From Roseihalotalea indica (lineage in GTDB: Bacteria; Bacteroidota; Bacteroidia; Cytophagales; Cyclobacteriaceae), in contig NZ_JAINFL010000005.1 in the NCBI RefSeq assembly GCF_022458895.1, forward strand, positions 310,001-374,000: DNA of 64,000 bases. The letters run 5' to 3'. The stretch's first letter is position 1. Each line of letters starts with the position of its first letter. A program made the translations under genes and the position numbers. A model generated the notes under the pieces. The model worked only from the letters and a program-made list of their open reading frames with translations. It made no database searches and was not told the DNA's origin. Below are positions 8,995 through 18,599 of the stretch, piece after piece.

Positions 8995-9745
8995 AATGAT
9001 TTCCTTTACAATGTGATTTTTTACTATGCAGAATCAACCCCCGTTTGCGGGAGCTACGCGAATCACTGCTTCATTTTGGCGGTGGCCAATGCATCATGAA
9101 AATTTTACGGAATAACCTGACTTACTAGGTTGAGAAGAGATGTAGTGCAGGTAAATAGGGTAGGTTTAGATAATCAACATTTCAATGCACACTCAGTTTC
9201 TTCAGCATGTCATGGTTATTGTAAAACTCATGAACACTGCCACTGCCAAAACTACTAATCGCTGATTCTTACTTAATTTGGTTTAACTTACAATTACCCA
9301 AATTTACGGATAAACGGTGGATATGTTGCAAATAATTAAAAATAAAAGTCTAAAAAATAAAATATTGATATAAAAACATTAGTAAGATTATAAATATAGC
9401 AAATAAGTGTGAAAGTGTGTTAATAGGTGGTTACATAAGCAAGTGGTTTCAACAAATTTGTAAAAAAGGTAGGGTTATATTGCAAGAAGTGTAATGAAAG
9501 TCTTTTGAGAGAAAAACTAGCTTTGAGCGCTATGAGAACAACTTTTTTGGCAATAATTCCCTAAATTTTTTCTCAGCGCTTGATAGTAGTTGCTATTTTA
9601 GCAACAAGTGCTTCCGGCAATGGGGCAAATTATTCGTTTTCGGTCTGAAAAAACAAGCGATTAATAATTCAATAATGTGTCTCTTCGAGCTAAACTTTCT
9701 CGTCCGGAAAAAGTAGTATCTGTAAAATAGATAAACCAACAACCC
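8995..9745. other. 750-bp intergenic region, AT-rich
   Basis: This separates the divergent DUF2179 and fdhD genes. It contains long AT-rich tracts (about 9330-9480) but no credible frame, RNA gene or long inverted repeat that I could recognise. It probably holds the two promoters. A molybdenum-cofactor riboswitch was looked for because of fdhD and was not apparent. Confidence 0.5.
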
Positions 9746-10606
9746 ATGAGCAACCGTAGTGTGGAGTCGGCGAAAATTGTGCGGGTAGGCGAAGATGAAG
9801 AAGAGGAACTCAGAGATCTGGTGGCGGTAGAAGAACCACTGGCTATTCGGCTGGAATACGGATTAGAAGGCCAACGGCAACAGCGCGATTTATCAGTAAC
9901 CATGCGCACTCCCGGCCATGATTTTGAACTGGCTCAGGGGTTTTTATTCACCGAAGGTATTATCCGAAGTGCGCGGGATATTAAAAGCATCCGCTACTGC
10001 CAGCGTGCCAAAGACGCTTCGGATGCCGAAAATATAGTGCGAGTCAACCTCTCACCTGATTTGCCTTTTGACTGGAAAAAGCTGCAACGAAATTTCTATA
10101 CTAATTCCAGCTGTGGGGTCTGCGGTAAAACGTCTATCGAGTCAATCCAGACGTTGTGTTCTCCCGTTATATCAGACTCGTTTTCAGTTTCCTCGGAGGT
10201 CATCCATCAGGCACCCCGTGCGCTTAGAAAAGCCCAGCTAATTTTTGAGCACACAGGTGGGTTACATGCCGCCGGTCTTTTTTCTCAGAATGGAGAATTA
10301 CTACTTTGGCGAGAGGACATCGGTCGGCATAATGCATTAGATAAACTCATGGGAGCGGCACTATCTGAGTTTCAACTTCCCCTGAGCCAATACTTTATTT
10401 TACTAAGCGGTCGCATTAGTTTTGAACTAGTGCAAAAAGCTTTGATGGCAGGAGTACCTCTGCTCGCAGCGGTGGGAGCCCCCTCCAGCCTGGCTGTGCA
10501 ACTGGCCCAACAGTACGGAATGAGCCTTCTGGGTTTCGTTCGTAACCGGCGTTTTAACATTTATAGTGCTCCCCAGCATGTAGTCATACCTCAACCTAGT
10601 CTCTAA
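9746..10606 (+). CDS. fdhD: Formate dehydrogenase accessory sulfurtransferase FdhD
   Basis: A 286-residue protein. FdhD moves sulfur from a cysteine desulfurase to the molybdenum cofactor so that formate-dehydrogenase-type enzymes become active. The catalytic loop NSSCGVCGK, with C123 and C126, is intact. TPGHDFELAQGFLFTEGII and LWREDIGRHNALDKL are further FdhD signatures. The N-terminal 25 residues are acidic. It starts 12 bp upstream of the molybdopterin oxidoreductase gene, so the two form an operon and that enzyme is the likely client. Confidence 0.95.
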   Translation: MSNRSVESAKIVRVGEDEEEELRDLVAVEEPLAIRLEYGLEGQRQQRDLSVTMRTPGHDFELAQGFLFTEGIIRSARDIKSIRYCQRAKDASDAENIVRVNLSPDLPFDWKKLQRNFYTNSSCGVCGKTSIESIQTLCSPVISDSFSVSSEVIHQAPRALRKAQLIFEHTGGLHAAGLFSQNGELLLWREDIGRHNALDKLMGAALSEFQLPLSQYFILLSGRISFELVQKALMAGVPLLAAVGAPSSLAVQLAQQYGMSLLGFVRNRRFNIYSAPQHVVIPQPSL

Positions 10607-10618
10607 CCCAAATAAGTT

Positions 10619-12919
10619 ATGTCAGATACCAACAAAAAACCGGACCAAGCCTACGATGAGCAGTTTGAGATAAAGCTGACGCGCCCTAAGAAAGTAGCCG
10701 CTGGCATTACGGCAGTAGCAAGTTCGGCCCGGCATGTATACGGGGAGGTAGGCGTGGTTGAGGGTACTAAGCTTATGACAAAAATTAACCAGTTTGATGG
10801 GTTTGATTGCCCCGGTTGTGCCTGGCCTGATCCGGATGAAGACCGCTCGCTGGCTGAGTTTTGTGAGAATGGTGCCAAAGCCGTGGCCGAAGAGGCTACC
10901 ACTGCCCGGGCGGATGCCGCTTTCTTTCAACAACATGCGGTAGCTGTCCTGGCCGAATGGACCGACTATGAACTGGGCAAAAGCGGCCGCATTACCGAAC
11001 CAATGGTGCTTCGACCGGGCAGTTCGCACTACGAGCCGATTGCCTGGGATGATGCTTTTCAAATGATCGGAAAGCAGCTACAGCAACTAGCTTCACCCAA
11101 TGAAGCCATCTTTTATACCTCGGGGCGAACCAGCAACGAAGCCGCATATTTGTATCAGTTATTCGTTCGGCAATACGGTACTAACAACCTGCCTGATTGC
11201 TCCAATATGTGTCACGAATCCAGCGGAACGGGCTTATCAGAAACGGTAGGAATCGGGAAAGGCTCGGTAACGCTGAATGATTTTTATGAAGCAGAAGTGA
11301 TCATGATTATGGGTCAAAATCCGGGTACTAATCACCCGCGTATGCTATCTGCGCTACAGAGAGCAAAGAATAATGGAGCGAAGATTATCTCAGTCAATCC
11401 TCTTCCGGAAACCGGACTGATGAATTTTAAAAACCCACAGCATCCGCTGGAAATGGTCAGTACCGGAACCTCACTGACTGATGTATTCCTCCAAGTACGT
11501 ATTAATGGTGATGTGCCGCTGCTGAAAGCGATGATGAAGCTGCTTTTGGAGAAAGAAGCCGAGGCACCGGGTACGGTATTGGATCAGGAATTTATTCAGC
11601 ACAAAACGCACGGGTATGAAGCTCTGCTGGCGGATTTGGATCGGTATGATCTTCATGAGTTGCTTCAGCAAACCAGCATTGATCGGCACACCCTAGAGCA
11701 GGCAGTAGAGATATTAGCCACTAGAAAAAAAATTATTGTGTGTTGGGCGATGGGCCTCACCCAACATAAAAACGGGGTGGATAATGTGCGCGAAGTTGTC
11801 AATTTATTATTGATGAAAGGCAGTATCGGCAAACCCGGGGCGGGAACCTGTCCGGTGCGAGGGCACAGCAACGTGCAGGGTGACCGTACGGTAGGTATCT
11901 GGGAAAAGCTCAAGCCGGAGCTGGCTGAAAAACTCAAGGAATACTTCCAATTTGATCCACCTACCGAAGAAGGTTATAATACTATGAATGCCATTGAGGC
12001 AATGGCGAAAGGCAAGGCTAAGTTCTTTATGGGAATGGGGGGGAACTTTGTGTCAGCCACCCCCGATACTGACTACACGGCCAAGGGCTTACAACAGTGC
12101 GACATGACAGTGCACGTATCTACCAAGCTTAACCGCAGCCACGTGATGCATGGAAAGACGGCGTTGATTCTGCCCTGCCTGGGCCGTACCGAGTTAGACA
12201 AACAGGAAAGCGGTACCCAGTTTGTGACGGTGGAGAATTCAACCGGAGTAGTCCACCAGTCGCAAGGTGGGAAAAAACCAGCCTCTGAGCATCTGCTGAG
12301 CGAACCTAAAATTGTGGGCGAACTAGCTAAAGCAACATTGGGAATGAGTACTACCGTAGACTGGGATGCGATGACTGCCAACTATGACACCATCCGGGAT
12401 GCCATTGAGCAAACCGTGGACGGTTTTGGTGATTACAATCGGCGGGTACGCCAGCCTGGTGGTTTTTACCTGCCCAACGGTGCCCGTGAGGGTAACTTTA
12501 AAACGGATACCGGTAAAGCCAATTTTACGATTAACGAACTGCCTGATCATCCCATGAAGAAAGGTGAGTTCCTGATGATGACCATCCGCAGCCACGACCA
12601 GTACAATACTACCATCTACGGAATGCACGACCGCTACCGGGGCATTCATTACGAGCGACGCGTAGTGCTGATGAACCCCGACGATATGAAAGCGCAGCAG
12701 CTTCAGAAGAAAGAAGTGGTAGATTTGGTGAGCGAGTACGACGGCGTAGAGCGGGTTGCCGAACACTTTTTGGTGATTCCGTACCGTATTCCTTCTCAAT
12801 GCGTAGCTACTTACTTTCCGGAAGCTAATGTGCTGGTTCCGTATAATCGCTCAGCCCGCGGAAGTGAACAACCCATTTCCAAGTCCGTAGTTATCCGCGT
12901 TCGCCGCAAGGAATCCTAA
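10619..12919 (+). CDS. FdhF/YdeP family molybdopterin oxidoreductase
   Basis: A 766-residue cytoplasmic molybdopterin oxidoreductase. GFDCPGCAWPDP (C64, C67) at the N-terminus is the signature of the YdeP branch, which keeps part of the usual [4Fe-4S] cysteine set. The molybdopterin domains follow (TSGRTSNEAAYLYQ, MGQNPGTNHPRM, PGAGTCPVRGHSNVQGDRT), and the C-terminal MopB_CT domain carries LMMTIRSHDQYNTTIYG. E. coli YdeP is linked to acid resistance but its reaction is unknown; formate dehydrogenase activity should not be assumed. The upstream fdhD fits a requirement for cofactor sulfuration. No electron-transfer subunit is encoded nearby. Confidence 0.9.
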   Translation: MSDTNKKPDQAYDEQFEIKLTRPKKVAAGITAVASSARHVYGEVGVVEGTKLMTKINQFDGFDCPGCAWPDPDEDRSLAEFCENGAKAVAEEATTARADAAFFQQHAVAVLAEWTDYELGKSGRITEPMVLRPGSSHYEPIAWDDAFQMIGKQLQQLASPNEAIFYTSGRTSNEAAYLYQLFVRQYGTNNLPDCSNMCHESSGTGLSETVGIGKGSVTLNDFYEAEVIMIMGQNPGTNHPRMLSALQRAKNNGAKIISVNPLPETGLMNFKNPQHPLEMVSTGTSLTDVFLQVRINGDVPLLKAMMKLLLEKEAEAPGTVLDQEFIQHKTHGYEALLADLDRYDLHELLQQTSIDRHTLEQAVEILATRKKIIVCWAMGLTQHKNGVDNVREVVNLLLMKGSIGKPGAGTCPVRGHSNVQGDRTVGIWEKLKPELAEKLKEYFQFDPPTEEGYNTMNAIEAMAKGKAKFFMGMGGNFVSATPDTDYTAKGLQQCDMTVHVSTKLNRSHVMHGKTALILPCLGRTELDKQESGTQFVTVENSTGVVHQSQGGKKPASEHLLSEPKIVGELAKATLGMSTTVDWDAMTANYDTIRDAIEQTVDGFGDYNRRVRQPGGFYLPNGAREGNFKTDTGKANFTINELPDHPMKKGEFLMMTIRSHDQYNTTIYGMHDRYRGIHYERRVVLMNPDDMKAQQLQKKEVVDLVSEYDGVERVAEHFLVIPYRIPSQCVATYFPEANVLVPYNRSARGSEQPISKSVVIRVRRKES

Positions 12920-13402
12920 CCAATTAAAGGCTTCGGAATTTTCGAGCAATCAGCATCTTTAGACTTTCAGTTTTCAGACTTCCGAAGTCTCCCACAGCAC
13001 CTCCACCCAAAGCTATTTCCCTGGCGACAAACTGTAATGCCTTTTTCAAAGGGTGTAATGCTATTTTGTGCCTTTAAAAGGCTGACTTCCGCTCGTAAGA
13101 ATCTTCTCTTCTCCACTAGTAAGCGCAGGTTGTGGTTAACGTTATTGGCTGCTTTAACAATCCTGAACCAATAGAATCTTTTTTTGACAATTAGATGCAG
13201 GGTAGTACAGGATAGTATGTAAAAAGTGTGTGTATATATTATAATCAAATAAGGTGGTAGGTGGTTGTATATATTTTTTAAGCTTATTTTTTAGAATTTG
13301 CTCGAGAAATTTTAGGCGCGAAGTGCTATATATAAGTAGCTAACTCTTGCTTCAGTTGCTTGCCGTCAAACAGACATTTTTTTTCATCTAATCCTATAAA
13401 GC
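12920..13402. other. Intergenic region with an AGACTTCCGAAGTCT palindrome
   Basis: No gene was recognised. A 15-nt near-perfect palindrome (7+1+7) lies at 12976-12990 and recurs in altered form at 25136 and 25186. The part before the lyase (13190-13340) is strongly AT-rich and probably promoter DNA. Confidence 0.5.
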
Positions 13403-16400
13403 ATGCACCCAAAATTACAAAACAAAGCCTCCGCTTCCTCAACCAAGGGACATGATCCCGGTAAAATGCTTCCTGGCAAATCGCCCCAATGGGTATATCA
13501 TTACCGAGAGCTCTGCCTGGTTTGCATCCTATCGCTTTTCTTCACTTCCCTTCATGCCCAGCGGCACATGGAAGATCTGGATCGGGGCGTGGTTGCTGTG
13601 AGAACCAGCAGCGATTCAGTATTTGTCAGTTGGCGATTGTTCGGAAAGGACCCTGCGGACATTGCCTTTAATTTGTATCGAGGCGAGACGAAAGTTAACC
13701 CATCGCCTATTACTGATGCAACCAATTATACGGATAACACCAGTGAAGATGGATCCTATACCGTACGGCCGGTGATCGACGGGCAGGAACAAGCTGCTTC
13801 GGCTCCGGCATCGGTGTGGGCTAATCCCTACCAAAGCGTGCCCCTCCAGCAACCACCCGGCGGCACCACTCCCGATGGTGTAGAGTATACCTATCGGCCA
13901 AATGATGTGAGCGTGGGCGATCTGGATGGCGATGGAGCGTATGAACTGGTGCTAAAGTGGGACCCCACCAATGCGAAAGACAATTCGCAGAGCGGCTATA
14001 CCGGTAATGTATTTATTGATGCTTATGAACTGGACGGAACCCAGCTATGGCGGATTGATCTGGGAGTCAACATCCGGGCGGGGGCGCATTATACTCAGTT
14101 TATTGTGTACGATCTGGATAGTGATGGTAAAGCCGAAGTAGCCTTTAAAACAGCCGATGGCACCACCGATGGAGTAGGAACCGTCATTGGAAATGCCGGT
14201 GCTGATTATCGCAACGATGGTGGATACATTCTGTATGGCCCTGAATACCTGACCATCTTTAATGGCGCTACCGGGGCCGCTATGGCTACTACCGATTACA
14301 TACCGCCCCGCGGACGTGTCGGTGACTGGGGTGATGACTACGGTAACCGGGTAGACCGTTTTTTAGCCGGGGTAGGGTATTTCGATGGCGAACAACCCAG
14401 CTTGCTGATGACCCGAGGCTACTACACCCGCTCCGTACTCGTGGCCTGGGACTGGCGCAACGGACAATTATCTCAACGTTGGGTATTTGATTCTGATGTG
14501 GCGGGAGATAGCTACGCCGGGCAGGGTAACCATCAGCTAAGCATTAACGATGTGGATGGTGATGGCCGCGATGAAGTAGTGTTTGGTGCGATGACAGTAG
14601 ACGACGACGGAAGCGGTTTATACACTACTGAACTGGGGCATGGCGATGCGATGCACGTAGGGGACCTGAATCCGGAACGGGAAGGGCAGGAGATCTGGAG
14701 TGCGTTTGAGTCACCGGGTGCCTACGATGGTAACGGGCTTTGGATGCGCGATGCGGCCACCGGAGAGAAGCTCTGGGGCGTGCCCGCCACCGATGATGTT
14801 GGTCGGGCGATGACTGCTGATATTGACCCACGCTATCCCGGTTACGAAGCCTGGGGAGCCCGCGGCAACCTCTATACGGTAACGGGAGAAGAAATTGGCA
14901 CCAACAAACCCTCCATGAATTTTGGTAGCTGGTGGGATGGGGACTTGCAACGGGAGCTTCTGGATGGGCCAACCATCAGCAAATGGAATTATACCGCTGG
15001 TGCTTCAGAAACTCTGGTGGATGCCAGCATGTACGGAGCAGTTCAGAACAACGGCACCAAAGCCAATCCTGGCCTCAGTGCCGATATTATGGGCGATTGG
15101 CGGGAAGAAGCCATCTACAGCCATAGCAACAACAGCGAACTTCTGATCTTTACCACCACAATTCCAACGTCTTATCGGTTTTATACCCTGATGCACGACC
15201 CGCAGTACCGGGTAGCGATTGCCTGGCAGAATGTTGCCTACAATCAGCCGCCTCATACCAGTTTTTATCTGGGAGAAGGTATGGACGCACCACCAATTCC
15301 CAATATTGCGTTGGTAGAAGATGACACAACCGGAACTCCCATTATTTACCTGGCTGCCAGCGAAGGCGATGCTCGGGTAGACTTAAGTTGGTCGGTCACT
15401 GATGTTGAACTAAGTAACTTGGAGGTATATCGCGATACGGACCCGGACCCTGATGGACGAGCACGCATTGCCTCCTTGAGTGGAAGTAGCCGAACGTACA
15501 GCGATACCACCGTGCTAAACGACTCCACCTATTATTATTGGATTAAAGGAAAGGATGCCGATGGCAATGTGACCAACTCCAATTCGGTAAGCGCCACGCC
15601 CCGTGAGGATACCGGCGGTCCGCAGCTTCCGGGCATTGCCCTTACCGTAACTGCGGCTAACGCTCAGTTAGAACTCAACTGGGAGGTTACTTTACTTGAA
15701 CTAACGGGGATTGATATCATGAGAGATACCGACCCCAACCCTAGTGGTAGAGGGAGGATCGCATCCATTGATGGAAGTGCCCGAAGCTTTAACGATACCA
15801 ATGTGCAGAATGGCATCACCTATTATTATTGGGTAAAAGCAACGGATACGGCAGGCAGTGTCTACAATTCAAACGAGGCCCATGCAACAGCCGTGGTAGA
15901 AGATAGCTCAGGAGTGGCAAATGTAACCTTAGAAGCCTCTGCCGGTGTTTCTCAGGTAGCGTTAAACTGGATCGTTTCTAATATTGACGTAGCTAATCAG
16001 GAGGTATACCGGGATACTGACCCTGACCCGAATGGTAGAGCAAGGCTAGCTTCTCTAGGCGCAGAAATCAATAGCTTTACGGATACAACGGCTCTGAATG
16101 ATTCTACTTACTACTACTGGATTAAAGTAACAGACGTCAATGGGGGGGTAACGAACTCGGATGCTGCCAGTGCCACCCCTAAGGCGCCACCCAGCGTGGT
16201 ATTGGAGGCCAGCGGTGGGGAGGCTCAGGTTGAACTAAACTGGGTGGTGTACAACACCGAAGTAACCTATCAGGAGGTATACCGGGATTTGGACGATGAT
16301 CCTAGCGGAAGGACTCGTATTGGCAAACTAGATGGAACTGCCCGATCCTATGTTGATAGCACTGCCGAAAATGGAATAACTTACTACTATTGGATCAAAG

Positions 16401-17209
16401 CCCGAGATACTAATGGGGAAAATATTAATTCAAATGCCGCTAGTGCTACCCCCATACTTACCAACCCGGAAGGCTTCTATGTTATTACCGCGCGCCATAG
16501 TGGGAAGGTACTGGATACAAACCAGCCCTGTGGGGATGAACCATGCTTTTTCGGCAATGTAATCCAAAAGGAAGCCGGTGCCAGTAATACGCAAGTATGG
16601 ATGATCAACCCTGAAGGTAATGGATACTACAGCATCATCAATGTTGCTTGCGATCAGGCGATGAGTGTATCGCTGCTATCCAAAATTTTTAAAGGAAGCA
16701 CAGTTTTTCACTGGGGATATTTAGGGCTGACCACCCAGCAATGGGAGATCAATAACCTGGGAGATGGCTATTTTAGCTTGATTAACCGCTTTAGCGGGCA
16801 GGCGGTTAGTGTTCATCAAGGCTCTATTTCGGATGGAGCTAATGTCAAACAAAGCGATTATACGGGGGCTGACTATCAGCAATTCAGTTTAACCGTGGCT
16901 CCGGCCAGTGCCTGGGTAGCCCATCAGACAACCAAGAAAAATAAAGCGGGATTGTTAGAACCGGCAACTCAGGAACTGGAGGGCTATGATGTGCCTACTG
17001 TAGTATATCCGAACCCTTCTGCTGAGGTATTTACCATTGAAACAGGCGGTGCCTTTGCGTATCAAATTGTAGATCAGCTGAGCAGAGTAGTAGAGCGAGG
17101 GACGGCTGAACGTTCCGCCAGGGTAGGAGAAGAGCTATCTACGGGGGTATATATCATCAGCATAGAGGCCGAAGAAAAAAATGAGCAGTTTAAGCTGATC
17201 AAGCAATAA
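13403..17209 (+). CDS. Secreted PL11-type rhamnogalacturonan lyase with Fn3-like repeats, ricin-type domain and T9SS tail
   Basis: A 1268-residue exported enzyme. A hydrophobic signal (LCLVCILSLFFTSLHAQ) ends at about residue 53, after an unusually long polar leader; an internal ATG at 13466 could be the true start. Residues about 54-640 are a PL11 rhamnogalacturonan lyase of the YesW type: Ig-like start (RGVVAVRTSSDSVFVSWRLF), then a propeller with acidic calcium motifs such as DLDGDGAYE, DLDSDGKAE and DVDGDGRDE. Four Fn3-like modules follow, then a ricin-type beta-trefoil (about 1030-1175; ITARHSGKVLDTNQP, QQFSL) that may bind sugar. The end (VVYPNPSAEVF ... KLIKQ) is a type IX sorting domain. 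It probably cleaves the pectin rhamnogalacturonan-I backbone outside the cell. Confidence 0.9.
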   Translation: MHPKLQNKASASSTKGHDPGKMLPGKSPQWVYHYRELCLVCILSLFFTSLHAQRHMEDLDRGVVAVRTSSDSVFVSWRLFGKDPADIAFNLYRGETKVNPSPITDATNYTDNTSEDGSYTVRPVIDGQEQAASAPASVWANPYQSVPLQQPPGGTTPDGVEYTYRPNDVSVGDLDGDGAYELVLKWDPTNAKDNSQSGYTGNVFIDAYELDGTQLWRIDLGVNIRAGAHYTQFIVYDLDSDGKAEVAFKTADGTTDGVGTVIGNAGADYRNDGGYILYGPEYLTIFNGATGAAMATTDYIPPRGRVGDWGDDYGNRVDRFLAGVGYFDGEQPSLLMTRGYYTRSVLVAWDWRNGQLSQRWVFDSDVAGDSYAGQGNHQLSINDVDGDGRDEVVFGAMTVDDDGSGLYTTELGHGDAMHVGDLNPEREGQEIWSAFESPGAYDGNGLWMRDAATGEKLWGVPATDDVGRAMTADIDPRYPGYEAWGARGNLYTVTGEEIGTNKPSMNFGSWWDGDLQRELLDGPTISKWNYTAGASETLVDASMYGAVQNNGTKANPGLSADIMGDWREEAIYSHSNNSELLIFTTTIPTSYRFYTLMHDPQYRVAIAWQNVAYNQPPHTSFYLGEGMDAPPIPNIALVEDDTTGTPIIYLAASEGDARVDLSWSVTDVELSNLEVYRDTDPDPDGRARIASLSGSSRTYSDTTVLNDSTYYYWIKGKDADGNVTNSNSVSATPREDTGGPQLPGIALTVTAANAQLELNWEVTLLELTGIDIMRDTDPNPSGRGRIASIDGSARSFNDTNVQNGITYYYWVKATDTAGSVYNSNEAHATAVVEDSSGVANVTLEASAGVSQVALNWIVSNIDVANQEVYRDTDPDPNGRARLASLGAEINSFTDTTALNDSTYYYWIKVTDVNGGVTNSDAASATPKAPPSVVLEASGGEAQVELNWVVYNTEVTYQEVYRDLDDDPSGRTRIGKLDGTARSYVDSTAENGITYYYWIKARDTNGENINSNAASATPILTNPEGFYVITARHSGKVLDTNQPCGDEPCFFGNVIQKEAGASNTQVWMINPEGNGYYSIINVACDQAMSVSLLSKIFKGSTVFHWGYLGLTTQQWEINNLGDGYFSLINRFSGQAVSVHQGSISDGANVKQSDYTGADYQQFSLTVAPASAWVAHQTTKKNKAGLLEPATQELEGYDVPTVVYPNPSAEVFTIETGGAFAYQIVDQLSRVVERGTAERSARVGEELSTGVYIISIEAEEKNEQFKLIKQ
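15341..16455 (+). repeat. Four in-frame Fn3-like modules within the lyase gene
   Basis: Four modules of about 90-95 residues share a core EVYRDTDPDP-G-R-RIASL, then a Ser/Thr-rich turn and TYYYWIK/V-A-D-G--NSN-ASATP. DNA similarity between modules is high, for example around the YYYWIK codons. They are probably spacers separating catalytic and binding parts, and the DNA similarity makes copy-number change by recombination likely. Confidence 0.8.
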
Positions 17210-17240
17210 ACAAACGACAATATCAACTCCTTCCATTGAT

Positions 17241-17274
17241 AAACCCTGTATCTTAATCAGATACGGGGTTTTTC
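17241..17274 (+). terminator. Terminator of the lyase gene
   Basis: A 13-bp stem with one mismatch (17241-17253 with 17259-17271) followed by TTTTT, about 30 bp after the stop codon. Confidence 0.8.
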
Positions 17275-17450
17275 GATTACTCTAAAGTCAGGTAAAGATT
17301 CATCTGTTTAAGGTGCCTTTTTACGCCGGTCTTCAGCCAGCTGGTAGAAAGTGTTATCCTGTGGCTTCAAGATTGTAAAAAAAACAAAAACTTCCTGAGG
17401 GTATCTGCTCAGTTGCTGCCTCCTTGTAATAAACGCACTACTACCGCCTT

Positions 17451-18476
17451 ATGGACTACAGTCAGTATGACGTAGAAGACTTCGTGGCCGACCCATTCTT
17501 CAGTCGATGGGTAAAACGGCCGGATGATGAAACGAAGTGCTTCTGGGAAAATTGGATGACCGAACATCCCGAAAAATCCGATACAGTCGCCGAGGCGAAA
17601 AAAATCCTTCTTCTCCTGAAATTTCCGGTGAGCGAAGCCACTCTTCAGGAGCAACAAGCATCTAAAGCGCATGTTATGCAGCGCATCAATGCGCAGCCAA
17701 TGCCAGAAGAAGGTAGTGCCCAGCCCTGGCGCCAATATCTTTCCATGGCGGCGGCTGTTTCATTGCTGCTGCTGGGAGCCTACCTGGTGTGGCCCCGGAG
17801 CAATGCTGAACCTTATCAACAGTACGCCACTCAGTTTGGCGAGCAACGCGAAATCCTGTTGCCCGATAGCTCTCGTATTAAACTCAATGCGAATTCCAGC
17901 CTTAGATTTAAAAAAGATTGGAGTGACAGTGTAGCCCGAGAGGTTTGGCTGGAAGGTGAGGCGTTCTTTGAAATTCTGAAAAAGCCTTTAGCTGCCGATG
18001 GCCGGTTCATTGTGCATACTACCCAACTGAATGTAGAAGTATTGGGAACGACCTTTAATGTGCAAACCCGGCACGGGGAGACGCAGGTGGTACTTAATAC
18101 CGGTAAGGTGAAACTACAAGCAGCAGATCAGGAAAAAGGAAAAGAAATAGTTTTTCTTGAACCGGGCGAGATGGGCACCATGCGTGACGACCGGCTGGTG
18201 AAAACGCAGGTAAACCCGGTAGTATATTCTTCCTGGAAAGACAATCGACTGTTTTTTGAGAATGAAAGCATCCGCAAAATTGCCCGTCGCCTGGAAGATA
18301 GCTACGGTTACCAGGTAATCGTGGATAAGCCGGAGTGGCTAGATTATACCTTTACCGGTTCGTGCCCGGCTGATGATATTTCTATCTTGCTAACGGCACT
18401 TGCAGAAAGTTTTGACCTAAGTGTGACTCAGAGCAATCGGCAAATACGAATTCAGGAAGCTGACATTAGCCAGTAA
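17451..18476 (+). CDS. FecR family anti-sigma factor
   Basis: A 341-residue single-pass membrane protein. A cytoplasmic N-terminal part (1-95) would bind an ECF sigma factor. A transmembrane helix spans about 97-114 (YLSMAAAVSLLLLGAYLVWP). The periplasmic FecR domain follows (FGEQREILLPDSSRIKLNAN, EVWLEGEAFFEILK), then a DUF4974 C-terminal domain (FENESIRKIARRLEDSYGYQ). It receives the signal from the STN domain of a SusC-type transducer, which is encoded 123 bp downstream. The cognate sigma gene, normally just upstream, is absent: the preceding gene is the lyase. Confidence 0.92.
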   Translation: MDYSQYDVEDFVADPFFSRWVKRPDDETKCFWENWMTEHPEKSDTVAEAKKILLLLKFPVSEATLQEQQASKAHVMQRINAQPMPEEGSAQPWRQYLSMAAAVSLLLLGAYLVWPRSNAEPYQQYATQFGEQREILLPDSSRIKLNANSSLRFKKDWSDSVAREVWLEGEAFFEILKKPLAADGRFIVHTTQLNVEVLGTTFNVQTRHGETQVVLNTGKVKLQAADQEKGKEIVFLEPGEMGTMRDDRLVKTQVNPVVYSSWKDNRLFFENESIRKIARRLEDSYGYQVIVDKPEWLDYTFTGSCPADDISILLTALAESFDLSVTQSNRQIRIQEADISQ

Positions 18477-18599
18477 ATAAAATGACTACCAACATAATAT
18501 GAAGAGACACGGATAACTAATAATTACTATGATTACCTTATTGACACCCTTTGTTATATCCCTATATCCTAACCAATTCACATCTTAAATACCCAAGAG

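Noticed and set aside
8995..9745. Molybdenum-cofactor riboswitch or small RNA before fdhD
   Set aside because: No convincing paired structure could be drawn by eye; the sequence is mainly AT-rich promoter-like DNA.
10619..12919. Formate dehydrogenase catalytic subunit
   Set aside because: The N-terminal GFDCPGCAWPDP motif places it with YdeP, lacking the full [4Fe-4S] cysteine set, and no electron-transfer subunits are present.
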